This document shows positions 5,232 to 12,335 of a stretch of DNA of 12,637 bases, in pieces. Each line of letters starts with the position of its first letter. Within the stretch, counting starts at the first letter, position 1. The DNA is taken from assembly GCA_905233515.1 (NCBI GenBank), contig CAJOEQ010000034.1:1-12637 (forward strand). The letters are read 5' to 3'. A program made the position numbers and the translations under genes. The DNA is from an uncultured Synergistales bacterium (GTDB lineage Bacteria > Synergistota > Synergistia > Synergistales > Aminobacteriaceae). The notes beneath the pieces were generated by a model. The model searched no databases. It was not told the DNA's origin and saw only the letters and a list, made by a program, of their open reading frames with translations.

Positions 5232-8216
5232 ATGTGTCGTTCTCTGATTGAAACTATAAAGCAGCTCGAAAACAGGGCGGTCTTGTTACGTTCTGGAAGT
5301 CTTGAAGCCGTCTTTATATCACCTGAATTTCTCGCAATGATTGACAATGAATTTAATAATTTCAAGTCAATTATTTATCCTGAAGATATTTCACTCGTTG
5401 ATTACATGCTCGAACACAAGCAAGCCCCCGACGGGTCAAAAAATTTGCAAATCCGTATGACTACAAATAATAAAATAATTTGGTGCTCTGTTGATTTTGC
5501 TTTTATAGGAGACGAATATATTTATATAACGTGTTCGGACATTACGAAATTTAAGAACTATGAGGAAAAAATCAGAACGAGTTACGACACAATAGGACAA
5601 AATTTTTATCATCAAGACGAGTTCACGCTGGGAATGTTTAGAGCTGATTTAACGGTTGATACTCTTGACGAGATAAGAGGCCGAGACATATTCCCAAATG
5701 AAGAAAGCATAAAAATTTACTCGGAAATGTTAAAATCTCACGCAAAGCACTATATAAATTTTATCGAGCGCAAAAAATTTCTTGAGTTATTCAATATAGA
5801 CTCGCTTTTAGACTCTTATATCAAGGGACAAATCACGGCCAAGCAAGTTTTATTATCTAAGCGAAATAATAATAATATTTGTTACGTCGAAATTTCAGCA
5901 ATGATGACTCGAAATCCCTTTAACGGCCATGTAATAGCGTTTATCACAGAACGTGAATGCAATGACTCAAAAGTTTATCAAACTATAGTAGATAAAATTC
6001 TTGCGCGTCAGTTTGAAATGATTGCTTACATAGCGACCGGCAAATATCATATTACAGTCAGTGAAGAGCTGGAAGGCAGCATTTTGCCGAAAAATTCACA
6101 TGACATATTTAATCAATATATACGTGAAGAAATTATACCCATTTTGCACGGCACTGAAGAGCAGATTAATTCAATGGCTCATTCACTTGCTCCGGATTCG
6201 ATTGCGTTCGGGACTCAAAGAAATTCACTCTATGAAGTAAATATTGCTTGCGAGATTGACAATAAAATTTTTTACAAGCAATTTAACTTTTACGCCGTAA
6301 ATCCCGGTTTCTTTATCGTAATGGTAAATGACACTACAAGACTTCACACCGAGCAGCAAGAAAGAAATACTCAGCTTGAAGACGCTTTAGAACTAGCAAA
6401 GGCCGCCCATCAACAGGCAAAACGCGCTAATCAGGCAAAAAGCGAATTTCTCGCTAATATGTCTCATGAGATTCGAACTCCGATTAATGCAGTACTCGGC
6501 ATGAATGAAATGATTATCCGTGAAAGCACTTCACCGAGAATCACTACTTATGCAAGAAACGTAGAGAGTGCAAGCAAAAATTTACTAGCAATAATTAATG
6601 ACATTCTTGACTTCTCAAAAATTGAAGCCGGCAAAATGGAAATTGTAACGAGTGATTATAAATTAAGCTCGGTCTTGAATGACGTTACTAATATGATAGT
6701 CTTTAAAGCAAAACAGAAAGATTTAAAATTTAATGTCAAAGTCGACGAGTCATTACCTGATGACTTATTAGGCGATGAAGTGCGAGTCCGTCAAGTCATC
6801 ACAAATGTATTAAATAACGCCGTGAAATATACTCGTGAAGGGAGCGTATCTCTTGACGTAAGAGGCGAAAGAATTGACGAGAATATAAATTTGATTTTAG
6901 CAATAACTGACACGGGAATCGGTATAAAGCCCGAAGATTTGCCAAAATTATTTAAGAAATTTGAACGCGTTGACTTAGTGCAAAATAATACAGTTGAAGG
7001 CACCGGGCTGGGACTCTCAATCACTCAGAATTTATTAACTATGATGAACGGCACAATCGAAGTTACTAGCGAATACGGCAAGGGATCAACTTTTACAATA
7101 CATTTGCCGCAAAAAATAATCTCGTTTGAGCCAATTGGGAATTTCCACGAAAAATTTGAGCATTACGTCCACGCCCTGAGAGCCTATAAAGAGTCCTTCA
7201 AAGCTCCTGACGCAAATTTATTAGTAGTTGATGATACTGATATGAATTTGACAGTAATAGAAGGCTTATTAAGCAAGACAGAAATAAATTTAGATACTGC
7301 CTCAAGCGGTTTAGAAGCTCTCTCACACACTAAACGCACAAAATATGATTTGATTTTAATGGATCAGAGAATGCCGCAGATGGACGGGACTCAAACTTTG
7401 AATAATATACGAGCTCAAGAGGACGGATTAAATAAAGATACTCCGGTTATATGCTTGACAGCTGATGCAGTTTCAGGAGCGAGAAATAAATATCTAGAAG
7501 AGGGATTCACTGATTATCTTTCAAAACCTGTAGAGAGCGCGAGTCTTGAGTCAGCCTTAATTAAATATTTACCCAGCGAAAAAATTTTATTGCAGGAAGA
7601 AGACTCCGAGCAGGAAATCACGCAGGAAAACGCAAAATCAGAGCTTGAAAAATTTTACTCTTTAACTGACGGGCTTAATTACGACGAGGCTATAAAGAAT
7701 TGTGCGAATGAAAATATTTTAGAGAAAACTTTAAGCCAGTTCTGGAACTCAATAGATAATAATTTGCGCGAAATTGAGCAGTTTTTTAACGAGTCCGACA
7801 TAAATAATTACACAATCAAAGTTCATGCGTTAAAGAGTTCTGCGCGTTTAATAGGTGCTGAAGAGTTATCAAAGCGGGCTGCTTATCTTGAAGACTGCGG
7901 AAATAACAGCAATCTTGACGAAATCACAGCAAAGACTCCGGAATTGTTGAATCTTTATAAATCATACCGCGAAAAATTATCGCCTCTATATGAGAATGAC
8001 GACGCAGAATTAATTACACCTGAAAATTTGCGGGAGGCCTATGAGGCAATCAAAGAATTTGCGGCCAGTTTTGACAGTGACTCAATTGATGGAATTATTG
8101 CGACGTTGAGAAATTATAAAATCCCCGATAATGAATCAGAAAGATTTAACAAGATTGCTTTATGCGCTGATTCGGCTGATTGGAGCGGGCTTAATTTGGC
8201 ATTACAAGACATTTAG
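5232..8216 (+). CDS. Soluble hybrid sensor histidine kinase (PAS-like, HisKA, HATPase, REC, HPt)
   Basis: The protein is 994 residues and has no transmembrane helix, so the sensor is probably cytoplasmic. Residues about 5-110 look like a PAS fold (IIYPEDISLVDYML); 115-245 and 250-370 are two further sensor-like regions, with MFRADLTVDTLDEIRG at 135-150. A coiled coil (about 373-405) leads to HisKA with NMSHEIRTPINAVLGM (phospho-acceptor His412). The ATPase has the N box NVLNNAVKY (525-533), DTGIGI (560-565) and GTGLGL (590-595). The receiver has Asp667/Asp668, phospho-Asp711 (LMDQRMPQMDG), Thr743 and Lys765. The HPt domain has His865 in VHALKSSARLIGAEEL. All catalytic residues of a four-step phosphorelay are present. 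A C-terminal helical tail of about 130 residues follows. The receiver protein starting at 8235 is its likely partner. The ligand is unknown. Confidence 0.93.
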   Translation: MCRSLIETIKQLENRAVLLRSGSLEAVFISPEFLAMIDNEFNNFKSIIYPEDISLVDYMLEHKQAPDGSKNLQIRMTTNNKIIWCSVDFAFIGDEYIYITCSDITKFKNYEEKIRTSYDTIGQNFYHQDEFTLGMFRADLTVDTLDEIRGRDIFPNEESIKIYSEMLKSHAKHYINFIERKKFLELFNIDSLLDSYIKGQITAKQVLLSKRNNNNICYVEISAMMTRNPFNGHVIAFITERECNDSKVYQTIVDKILARQFEMIAYIATGKYHITVSEELEGSILPKNSHDIFNQYIREEIIPILHGTEEQINSMAHSLAPDSIAFGTQRNSLYEVNIACEIDNKIFYKQFNFYAVNPGFFIVMVNDTTRLHTEQQERNTQLEDALELAKAAHQQAKRANQAKSEFLANMSHEIRTPINAVLGMNEMIIRESTSPRITTYARNVESASKNLLAIINDILDFSKIEAGKMEIVTSDYKLSSVLNDVTNMIVFKAKQKDLKFNVKVDESLPDDLLGDEVRVRQVITNVLNNAVKYTREGSVSLDVRGERIDENINLILAITDTGIGIKPEDLPKLFKKFERVDLVQNNTVEGTGLGLSITQNLLTMMNGTIEVTSEYGKGSTFTIHLPQKIISFEPIGNFHEKFEHYVHALRAYKESFKAPDANLLVVDDTDMNLTVIEGLLSKTEINLDTASSGLEALSHTKRTKYDLILMDQRMPQMDGTQTLNNIRAQEDGLNKDTPVICLTADAVSGARNKYLEEGFTDYLSKPVESASLESALIKYLPSEKILLQEEDSEQEITQENAKSELEKFYSLTDGLNYDEAIKNCANENILEKTLSQFWNSIDNNLREIEQFFNESDINNYTIKVHALKSSARLIGAEELSKRAAYLEDCGNNSNLDEITAKTPELLNLYKSYREKLSPLYENDDAELITPENLREAYEAIKEFAASFDSDSIDGIIATLRNYKIPDNESERFNKIALCADSADWSGLNLALQDI

Positions 8217-8234
8217 ACAGGAGAAAATTTTTTC

Positions 8235-8501
8235 ATGAAAGCTAAAATTTTATATATAAGTGATCGGCCCTCAATGGGTGCTGACATGTTATTAAAGACT
8301 TTGAGCAATGATTACGAGATTTTGCGCTTCCGTTCGAGCGATGAAATTAAACACGTCCCAGAATTAATATTTGTGAATCTCTCAGGGCTTGAGAGTTCAG
8401 ACAAGATAAAAGCGTTTGAGAACTCAAAAATTTTTTTGCTCGGCAATAAATCAGAAGTTTTATCAAGCCTTTCAACGCGAATGAAATACGTGATACACTA
8501 G
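8235..8501 (+). CDS. N-terminal pseudo-receiver fragment, as actually read
   Basis: Without any frame change the gene stops at 8499-8501 after 88 residues. The last 13 residues (LSSLSTRMKYVIH) do not fit a receiver and are the out-of-frame reading of the terminal helix. The product would be a truncated domain lacking its last strand and helix. Confidence 0.5.
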   Translation: MKAKILYISDRPSMGADMLLKTLSNDYEILRFRSSDEIKHVPELIFVNLSGLESSDKIKAFENSKIFLLGNKSEVLSSLSTRMKYVIH

Positions 8502-8899
8502 CAAATATTCTCGCGCAAAAAATTAACAGCATAAATAAAATTATTTTACTCGTTGATGATGACTCTGTAATGCTGCGAACTCTACGAGAAGGCTTAAGCA
8601 CAAGTTATAAAATTTTACCCGCAAATTCAGGAGAAAACGCTTTAAAAATTTTAGCACGAACTAAGCCGGATTTAATTTTGCTTGATTACGAGATGCCCGG
8701 CATGAATGGGACTGAAGTTTTTGAGGCTCTGAGAAATAATAACGAGTTAGCAAATATTCCCGTTATGTTCTTGACCGCTAAGAGCGACTCAGGCAGCATT
8801 GAGAAAATAGAATCTCTTAAACCTGAAGGCCATATGTTAAAGACTCTCCCATTAAGAGAAATCAAAGCAAGAATCCAGAAATTTTTTGACGAGCTATAA
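8450..8899 (+). CDS. C-terminal receiver fragment, no canonical start of its own
   Basis: This frame opens after TAA at 8447-8449 and carries the rest of receiver 1 and all of receiver 2. No ATG, GTG or TTG occurs before the acidic pocket VDDDS at 8552-8566. The first ATG (8570) lies just after that pocket, so a product from it would lack the metal-binding aspartates. An intact second receiver therefore needs translation to come from the upstream frame. Confidence 0.5.
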   Translation: MRSFIKPFNANEIRDTLANILAQKINSINKIILLVDDDSVMLRTLREGLSTSYKILPANSGENALKILARTKPDLILLDYEMPGMNGTEVFEALRNNNELANIPVMFLTAKSDSGSIEKIESLKPEGHMLKTLPLREIKARIQKFFDEL

Positions 8900-8915
8900 A
8901 GCAATAACGGGCGGG

Positions 8916-8979
8916 GAGGGGGATAATTGCTCGATAAGCCGAGTTTTTCAGTTAGGAACTGGCACGGGATTCCCCCCTC
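8916..8979 (+). ncRNA. Foldable G/C-rich element: outer stem enclosing two hairpins
   Basis: GAGGGGG at 8916-8922 pairs with CCCCCTC at 8973-8979. Inside lie CTCG/CGAG (8930-8933 with 8940-8943) and a perfect five-pair hairpin CAGTT-AGG-AACTG (8949-8961), giving a three-way-junction shape. It does not match a riboswitch or small RNA class I know. The inner CTCG hairpin is followed by five T, so it could also be a weak terminator of the kinase operon. The G-rich strand stands out in an AT-rich region. Confidence 0.35.
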
Positions 8980-9043
8980 ACACAAGAAAAAAATTTTTAC
9001 GGATTTAATTAGGACTCATAAATACAAATTTTTACGCATATAA
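8927..9043 (+). CDS. Possible 38-residue basic small protein (TTG start)
   Basis: A TTG at 8927 follows a purine tract (GGGGAGGGGG, 8913-8922) that is an excellent Shine-Dalgarno match at a normal distance. The frame runs to TAA at 9041-9043 and encodes a Lys/Arg/His-rich peptide containing SFSVRNWHGIPPSHKKK and LIRTHKYKFLRI. I do not recognise it. The ribosome site would be hidden by pairing with the peptide's own Pro codons (CCC CCC). Its 3' half overlaps the first promoter-like repeat, so it may be chance or a decayed remnant. Confidence 0.22.
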   Translation: MLDKPSFSVRNWHGIPPSHKKKIFTDLIRTHKYKFLRI

Positions 9044-9044
9044 T
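9039..9044 (+). promoter_or_regulatory. Candidate distal -10 (TATAAT) for the EF-G-like gene
   Basis: This perfect TATAAT sits in the first copy of the duplicated block. No clear -35 is visible at the usual distance. A transcript from here would carry about 130 bases of leader. Confidence 0.3.
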
Positions 9045-9120
9045 ATATCTATAAAACTTTACGGAGCGGGAATAACTGGGACTCACGATATAAAGACTTT
9101 CACGCATAAAAAATTTTTCT

Positions 9121-9148
9121 GTAATATAATATTCTCTATAATTCGTAA
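9121..9148 (+). promoter_or_regulatory. Candidate proximal promoter of the EF-G-like gene
   Basis: GTAATATAAT (9121-9130, TATAAT at 9125-9130) with TTTTTCT before it and TCGTAA at 9143-9148 after it matches the block before the kinase at 5183-5208. The ribosome site AAGG at 9169-9172 and the ATG at 9185 follow. Confidence 0.4.
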
Positions 9149-9184
9149 TTATTTTAATACAATAAGGGAAGGTGTTTATTCAAA

Positions 9185-11260
9185 ATGGGGGCACGTAAGC
9201 CAGAAGATACAAGGAGCTTCGCATTATGTGCGCACGGAGGAGCAGGCAAAACAAGTCTTGCTGAGGCAATGCTCTTCGATAACGGAAATATAACACGTAT
9301 GGGTTCAGTTCAAAACGGTAATACTGTCAGCGATTTCCAATCTGAAGAACAAAAACGCAATATCTCAATCAGTACATCATTAATGACACTTGAGCGCAAG
9401 GGCAAAACGTTTTATATTCTAGACGCGCCCGGATATGCTGATTTTACCGGAGAAATGAGCGCAGCAATCAGAGTCGCTGATACAGCCGTGATTCTCGTTA
9501 GTTCAGTGGGCGGCATTGAAGTTCAGACTAGCAAAGCATGGGAGTATTCAGAACATCATAAATCGCCGGTTTCTTTCGTGATCTCAAAAATGGACAGAGA
9601 AAACGCCGATTTTGAAAAAGTTTTAGCCGATATTAAATCGCAGTTCACTAATAACGCTCTGCCTGTGTTTTTGCCGATCGGTGCAGCTGATAAATTTTCG
9701 GGAGTCGTCGACGTTATAAAGAGTAAAGCCTACACGTATAAACCTGATGGGAGCGGAAAATTTACGGAGTCTGAAGTCCCCGCCGATTTAGCTGATGAGT
9801 GCGAGTCTTCAAAAGAGGCTCTAATTGAGGCAGCTGTTGAAATGGATGACTCACTCATGGAAAAATATTTAGAGGGCGAGTCAATTTCAGACGAAGATTT
9901 TGCGCGAACTCTGAAAAAAGCTATTGCCGCACGTCGTGTAATGCCCGTTGCTGTGTTGTCTTCTACTACAAATGTAGGAGTTCAGCAATTTATGGATTTT
10001 ATCGCTGATTACTTCCCGTCGCCCGTTGATATTGGAGCAGTTGAAGGAGTAGAGCCGAATCTTGACTCGCCGTTTTCTGCGTTATGCTTCAAAGTCATGG
10101 CAGATGCTTTTGTTGGTAAGCTGTCATTTATGCGTGTTTATTCGGGCAAATTGTCATCTGAAGGCAGCAATATTTATAATGTCAATCAGGGTGAAGACGA
10201 GAGAATAAGCTCATTTAAATTAATGACTGGTAAGGACGGCAAAGACGTTAAAGAAGTCATTGCGGGCGACATTGTAGCAATTCCCAAATTACAGAGCGCA
10301 AGAGTCGGCCATACTTTAGCAGTTAAAGGCGGATTCTCCGGCAAATTTTCACCGATTGAATTTCCTAAACCTGTTTACAGTGTTGCAGTTGTTGCAAAAT
10401 CCCGCGCTGATGAAGATAAACTCGGAAATGCTATATCACGAACTCTCGAAGAAGATTGCTGCTTGACTTTCGAGAAAAACGCAGAGACCCGCGACAATGT
10501 TTTGTCAGGAATGGGCGATATGCATATTGATATAGTTCTCGCTAAAATGAAGGAACGTTATGGCGTTGAACTTGATACAAAGACTCCTCAAGTGCCTTAT
10601 CGTGAGACTATACGCAAAATGTCAGAAGCTCAAGGGAAACACAAAAAGCAATCGGGCGGACATGGTCAATACGGTGATGTTTATATACGTTACAGGCCGT
10701 TAGAACGCGGAGCAGGCTTTGAATTTATTGACAGCGTTGTAGGCGGTGCAGTGCCGAGAAACTTTATTCCCGCAGTCGAGAAAGGTTTACGCGAATATAT
10801 GACAGCCGGCCCCTTAGCTGGATTCCCCGTTGTTGATTTCAGCGCAGAATTATATTACGGCTCATATCATGATGTTGACAGCTCGGAAATGTCATTTAAA
10901 TTAGCGACTCGTTTATCATTCAAGAAAGGCATAATGGACGCAAATCCCGTTTTGCTTGAGCCTGTTATGGACGTTGAAGTTACTGTACCTGAAAGATTTA
11001 TGGGCGATGTCATGGGAGATTTTAACTCACGACGAGGCCGAATTATGGGAATGGAAGCTCACGGGAAATTACAGGTCGTTAAAGCTCAAGCCCCGCTTGC
11101 TGAAATGTTCAGATATGCAATTATTTTGCGTTCTATGACTTCAGGTGAAGGGTCTTTCTCAATGGAATATTCACACTATGAGGAAGTACCTAGCCGCTCA
11201 CAAAAAAGAAGACGAAGACGAAGATTAATTATAAAATTTTTAGTAAAGATTCCCTCCTGA
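9185..11260 (+). CDS. EF-G-like translational GTPase (EF-G paralogue), C-terminus apparently out of frame
   Basis: All five EF-G domains are present in 691 residues, but the G motifs are of the EF-G-like paralogue type. The P-loop is AHGGAGKT (16-23) rather than AHVDAGKT; switch I is RNISIST (58-64); G3 is DAPGYADF (80-87), with Tyr84 in place of the catalytic His; G4 is SKMD (134-137) rather than NKMD. Domain IV has GGHGQYGDV and the SYHDVDSSEMSFK loop, and domain V ends with the family motif SMEYSHYEEVP. The canonical fusA is presumably elsewhere, and this protein's role at the ribosome is unclear. After EEVP the frame gives an Arg-rich, unusual 22-residue tail that stops inside the terminator stem, whereas one base over the DNA encodes AAHKKEDEDED and stop (see the separate entry). 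The ATG is supported by AAGG at 9169-9172. Confidence 0.9.
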   Translation: MGARKPEDTRSFALCAHGGAGKTSLAEAMLFDNGNITRMGSVQNGNTVSDFQSEEQKRNISISTSLMTLERKGKTFYILDAPGYADFTGEMSAAIRVADTAVILVSSVGGIEVQTSKAWEYSEHHKSPVSFVISKMDRENADFEKVLADIKSQFTNNALPVFLPIGAADKFSGVVDVIKSKAYTYKPDGSGKFTESEVPADLADECESSKEALIEAAVEMDDSLMEKYLEGESISDEDFARTLKKAIAARRVMPVAVLSSTTNVGVQQFMDFIADYFPSPVDIGAVEGVEPNLDSPFSALCFKVMADAFVGKLSFMRVYSGKLSSEGSNIYNVNQGEDERISSFKLMTGKDGKDVKEVIAGDIVAIPKLQSARVGHTLAVKGGFSGKFSPIEFPKPVYSVAVVAKSRADEDKLGNAISRTLEEDCCLTFEKNAETRDNVLSGMGDMHIDIVLAKMKERYGVELDTKTPQVPYRETIRKMSEAQGKHKKQSGGHGQYGDVYIRYRPLERGAGFEFIDSVVGGAVPRNFIPAVEKGLREYMTAGPLAGFPVVDFSAELYYGSYHDVDSSEMSFKLATRLSFKKGIMDANPVLLEPVMDVEVTVPERFMGDVMGDFNSRRGRIMGMEAHGKLQVVKAQAPLAEMFRYAIILRSMTSGEGSFSMEYSHYEEVPSRSQKRRRRRRLIIKFLVKIPS
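11190..11228 (+). other. Out-of-frame acidic C-terminus of the EF-G-like gene
   Basis: In the +1 frame this stretch reads LAAHKKEDEDED followed by TAA at 11226-11228. Charged Lys/Glu tails are usual at the end of EF-G, and this stop lies about 20 bases before the terminator hairpin. The GAAGAC repeat (11208-11225) reads ED in this frame and RR in the annotated frame. Joining it to EEVP at about 11191 would give a protein of about 680 residues. Confidence 0.55.
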
Positions 11261-11290
11261 TAAAAGCAAACGGGAGGGAGTTTTTATTTT
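11250..11290 (+). terminator. Intrinsic terminator of the EF-G-like gene, possibly bidirectional
   Basis: TCCCTCCTG (11251-11259) pairs with CGGGAGGGA (11271-11279) around an 11-base A-rich loop, nine pairs including one wobble. The run TTTTTATTTT (11281-11290) follows. The convergent gene on the other strand stops at 11301. In that direction the hairpin is followed by a poorer T tract. Confidence 0.85.
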
Positions 11291-11300
11291 CTGCTCATTA

Positions 11301-12329
11301 TCATAAAAAGAAATAACGAATCACGAATAACAAGCCTACTAATGCAATACCCAGCAGCCCAAAGAAAAATATATTTTCAAGCATATGACTCGCTCTTTCT
11401 TGACTTATCATATCGCGCGGGTCTTCTTTAATTTTCATGCGAATATCTTTCGTGATATTAATAAAGCCCCTTATTTCGTCGTTAATTCTCACATAAATTA
11501 AAGTTTTGCCCTCCATGCGTTTAACTTCTTCAACTGGGAATAATGGCTGCATGTCGTTTTCTTCTAAGAATTTGCGTACAAGCGCGCTTGCTCCATCGCC
11601 TTCTATAACGACTTCTATAATATCACCCGGCACTATTTCAGATGACGGTTTGCCTTTAACTGGATCAACTACAGCCGAGCATTTAATTAATGTGCCTTCA
11701 AATTCGCCGTCTTTCTTGTTTAATTTGTCATCGCTGAATGACTGTTCTTTTGCTTCTTTCTCGCGCTGTTCTTTTGCGATTTCGTCAGCAGATGGGCCAA
11801 GAGGCTTTAACACTTTTGCTCGTTCTAGATCAGCTCTTGAAACAGGCTCGGCATCTATTGAGGCACTGAATACGCACTGTGATGTAGTCTCAAAACTCCT
11901 GCGCAAAATACTCTCAACTTGACGCAATTTAACTTTTGTATAATTCTCGAATAATTTACGCTTTTCTGCGATTGGTAATAATTCTTTTAACTGTTCCTGT
12001 AATTTCGTCCCCCAGTCCTTATCAAGCGGCCCTAACTGAGTAAATTTCTTGACAAAACTTCGCCAATCTTTAGCAGGTTCGATTAATGCCGTACTCGCAT
12101 ATGGTTTAGCAAGCCAGAATACTTGAAATACTGTTTTGCCCGTCTGACCTTCAAAAATTGTGCAGAAAGCTCCTCCCATATCCCCGCGACTCGGCGCAAA
12201 TGTGAATTTTAACGCAAGATAACCCGGAACGTTTTTCGCGGCTTGTTCGGGCTGATCTAATTCGGGAGTATATGGCGCAGTCTCCTCGGCGAGTTCCTGA
12301 AAATCTGTTAATAAATTATTTGCTGCCAT
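11301..12329 (-). CDS. Tail-anchored membrane protein of unknown function
   Basis: The protein is 342 residues and I do not recognise it. The soluble part has a region rich in aromatic and Lys residues (35-130), a charged helical stretch (165-207, with KEQREKEAKEQ), and a strand-rich block (208-300) including GEFEGTLIKCSAVVDP, VPGDIIEVVIEG and LIYVRINDEIRGFINI, which could be a small beta-barrel. A single hydrophobic helix at about 319-342 (IFFFGLLGIALVGLLFVIRYFFL) ends the protein, with no N-terminal signal, so most of it is predicted to face the cytoplasm. Two cysteines (56, 152) plus Cys217 are not arranged as a metal site. It starts six bases after the zinc-ribbon gene stop and lacks a clear ribosome site, so it is probably coupled to that gene. 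Confidence 0.75.
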   Translation of the reverse strand: MAANNLLTDFQELAEETAPYTPELDQPEQAAKNVPGYLALKFTFAPSRGDMGGAFCTIFEGQTGKTVFQVFWLAKPYASTALIEPAKDWRSFVKKFTQLGPLDKDWGTKLQEQLKELLPIAEKRKLFENYTKVKLRQVESILRRSFETTSQCVFSASIDAEPVSRADLERAKVLKPLGPSADEIAKEQREKEAKEQSFSDDKLNKKDGEFEGTLIKCSAVVDPVKGKPSSEIVPGDIIEVVIEGDGASALVRKFLEENDMQPLFPVEEVKRMEGKTLIYVRINDEIRGFINITKDIRMKIKEDPRDMISQERASHMLENIFFFGLLGIALVGLLFVIRYFFL

Positions 12330-12335
12330 GATTAT

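Larger units (their letters stand above)
8235..8899 (+). pseudogene. Tandem-receiver response regulator, reading frame broken near 8458-8461
   Basis: Read as one gene with a frame change at the T4 run 8458-8461, this gives about 221 residues: a degenerate receiver, a short linker and a full receiver, with no DNA-binding or enzymatic output. Receiver 1 (from ILYISDR) lacks the acidic pair, has Asn48 where the phospho-Asp should be (LIFVNLSG), and regains the family's terminal lysine motif only after the frame change (FIKPFNANEIRDTLANIL). Receiver 2 has LLVDDDS, LLDYEMPGMNG, FLTAKSD and a terminal Lys followed by Thr instead of Pro. Adding one T to the run restores SEVFIKPF and the whole frame, so a one-base loss is the simplest explanation. 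AGGAG at 8219-8223 serves the start; the kinase stop is 18 bases upstream, so this is its operon partner. Confidence 0.75.
8996..9148 (+). repeat. Imperfect tandem duplication of a promoter-like block upstream of the EF-G-like gene
   Basis: Five short motifs occur twice in the same order: TTTACGGA (8996, 9058), GGACTCA (9012, 9079), ACGCATA (9034, 9102), TATAATAT (9039, 9125) and CTATAA (9049, 9136). The second copy has gained bases, mainly an A-run/T-run between ACGCATA and TATAAT. The copies are about 60 and 85 bases long. Confidence 0.5.

Noticed and set aside
8431..8437. T7 run as the site of the receiver-gene frameshift
   Set aside because: The downstream frame has a TAA at 8447-8449, so the change of frame must lie after that point; the T4 run at 8458-8461 fits.
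8900..9184. Known riboswitch (c-di-GMP, preQ1, THF, fluoride, purine types)
   Set aside because: I could not find the conserved cores of these classes; the hairpins present do not match their layouts.
10956..11138. 60-codon + strand frame inside the EF-G-like gene
   Set aside because: It lies within conserved domain V and is a shadow of that coding sequence.
11202..11208. AAAAAAG heptamer as a -1 programmed frameshift site in the EF-G-like gene
   Set aside because: It is not in register with the gene's codons (CAA AAA AGA), and the acidic tail needs a +1 shift, not -1.
11506..11922. 138-codon open frame on the + strand opposite the tail-anchored protein
   Set aside because: Ser/Asn-rich antisense shadow without a ribosome site or recognisable motif; the opposite strand has coherent domains and a membrane anchor.
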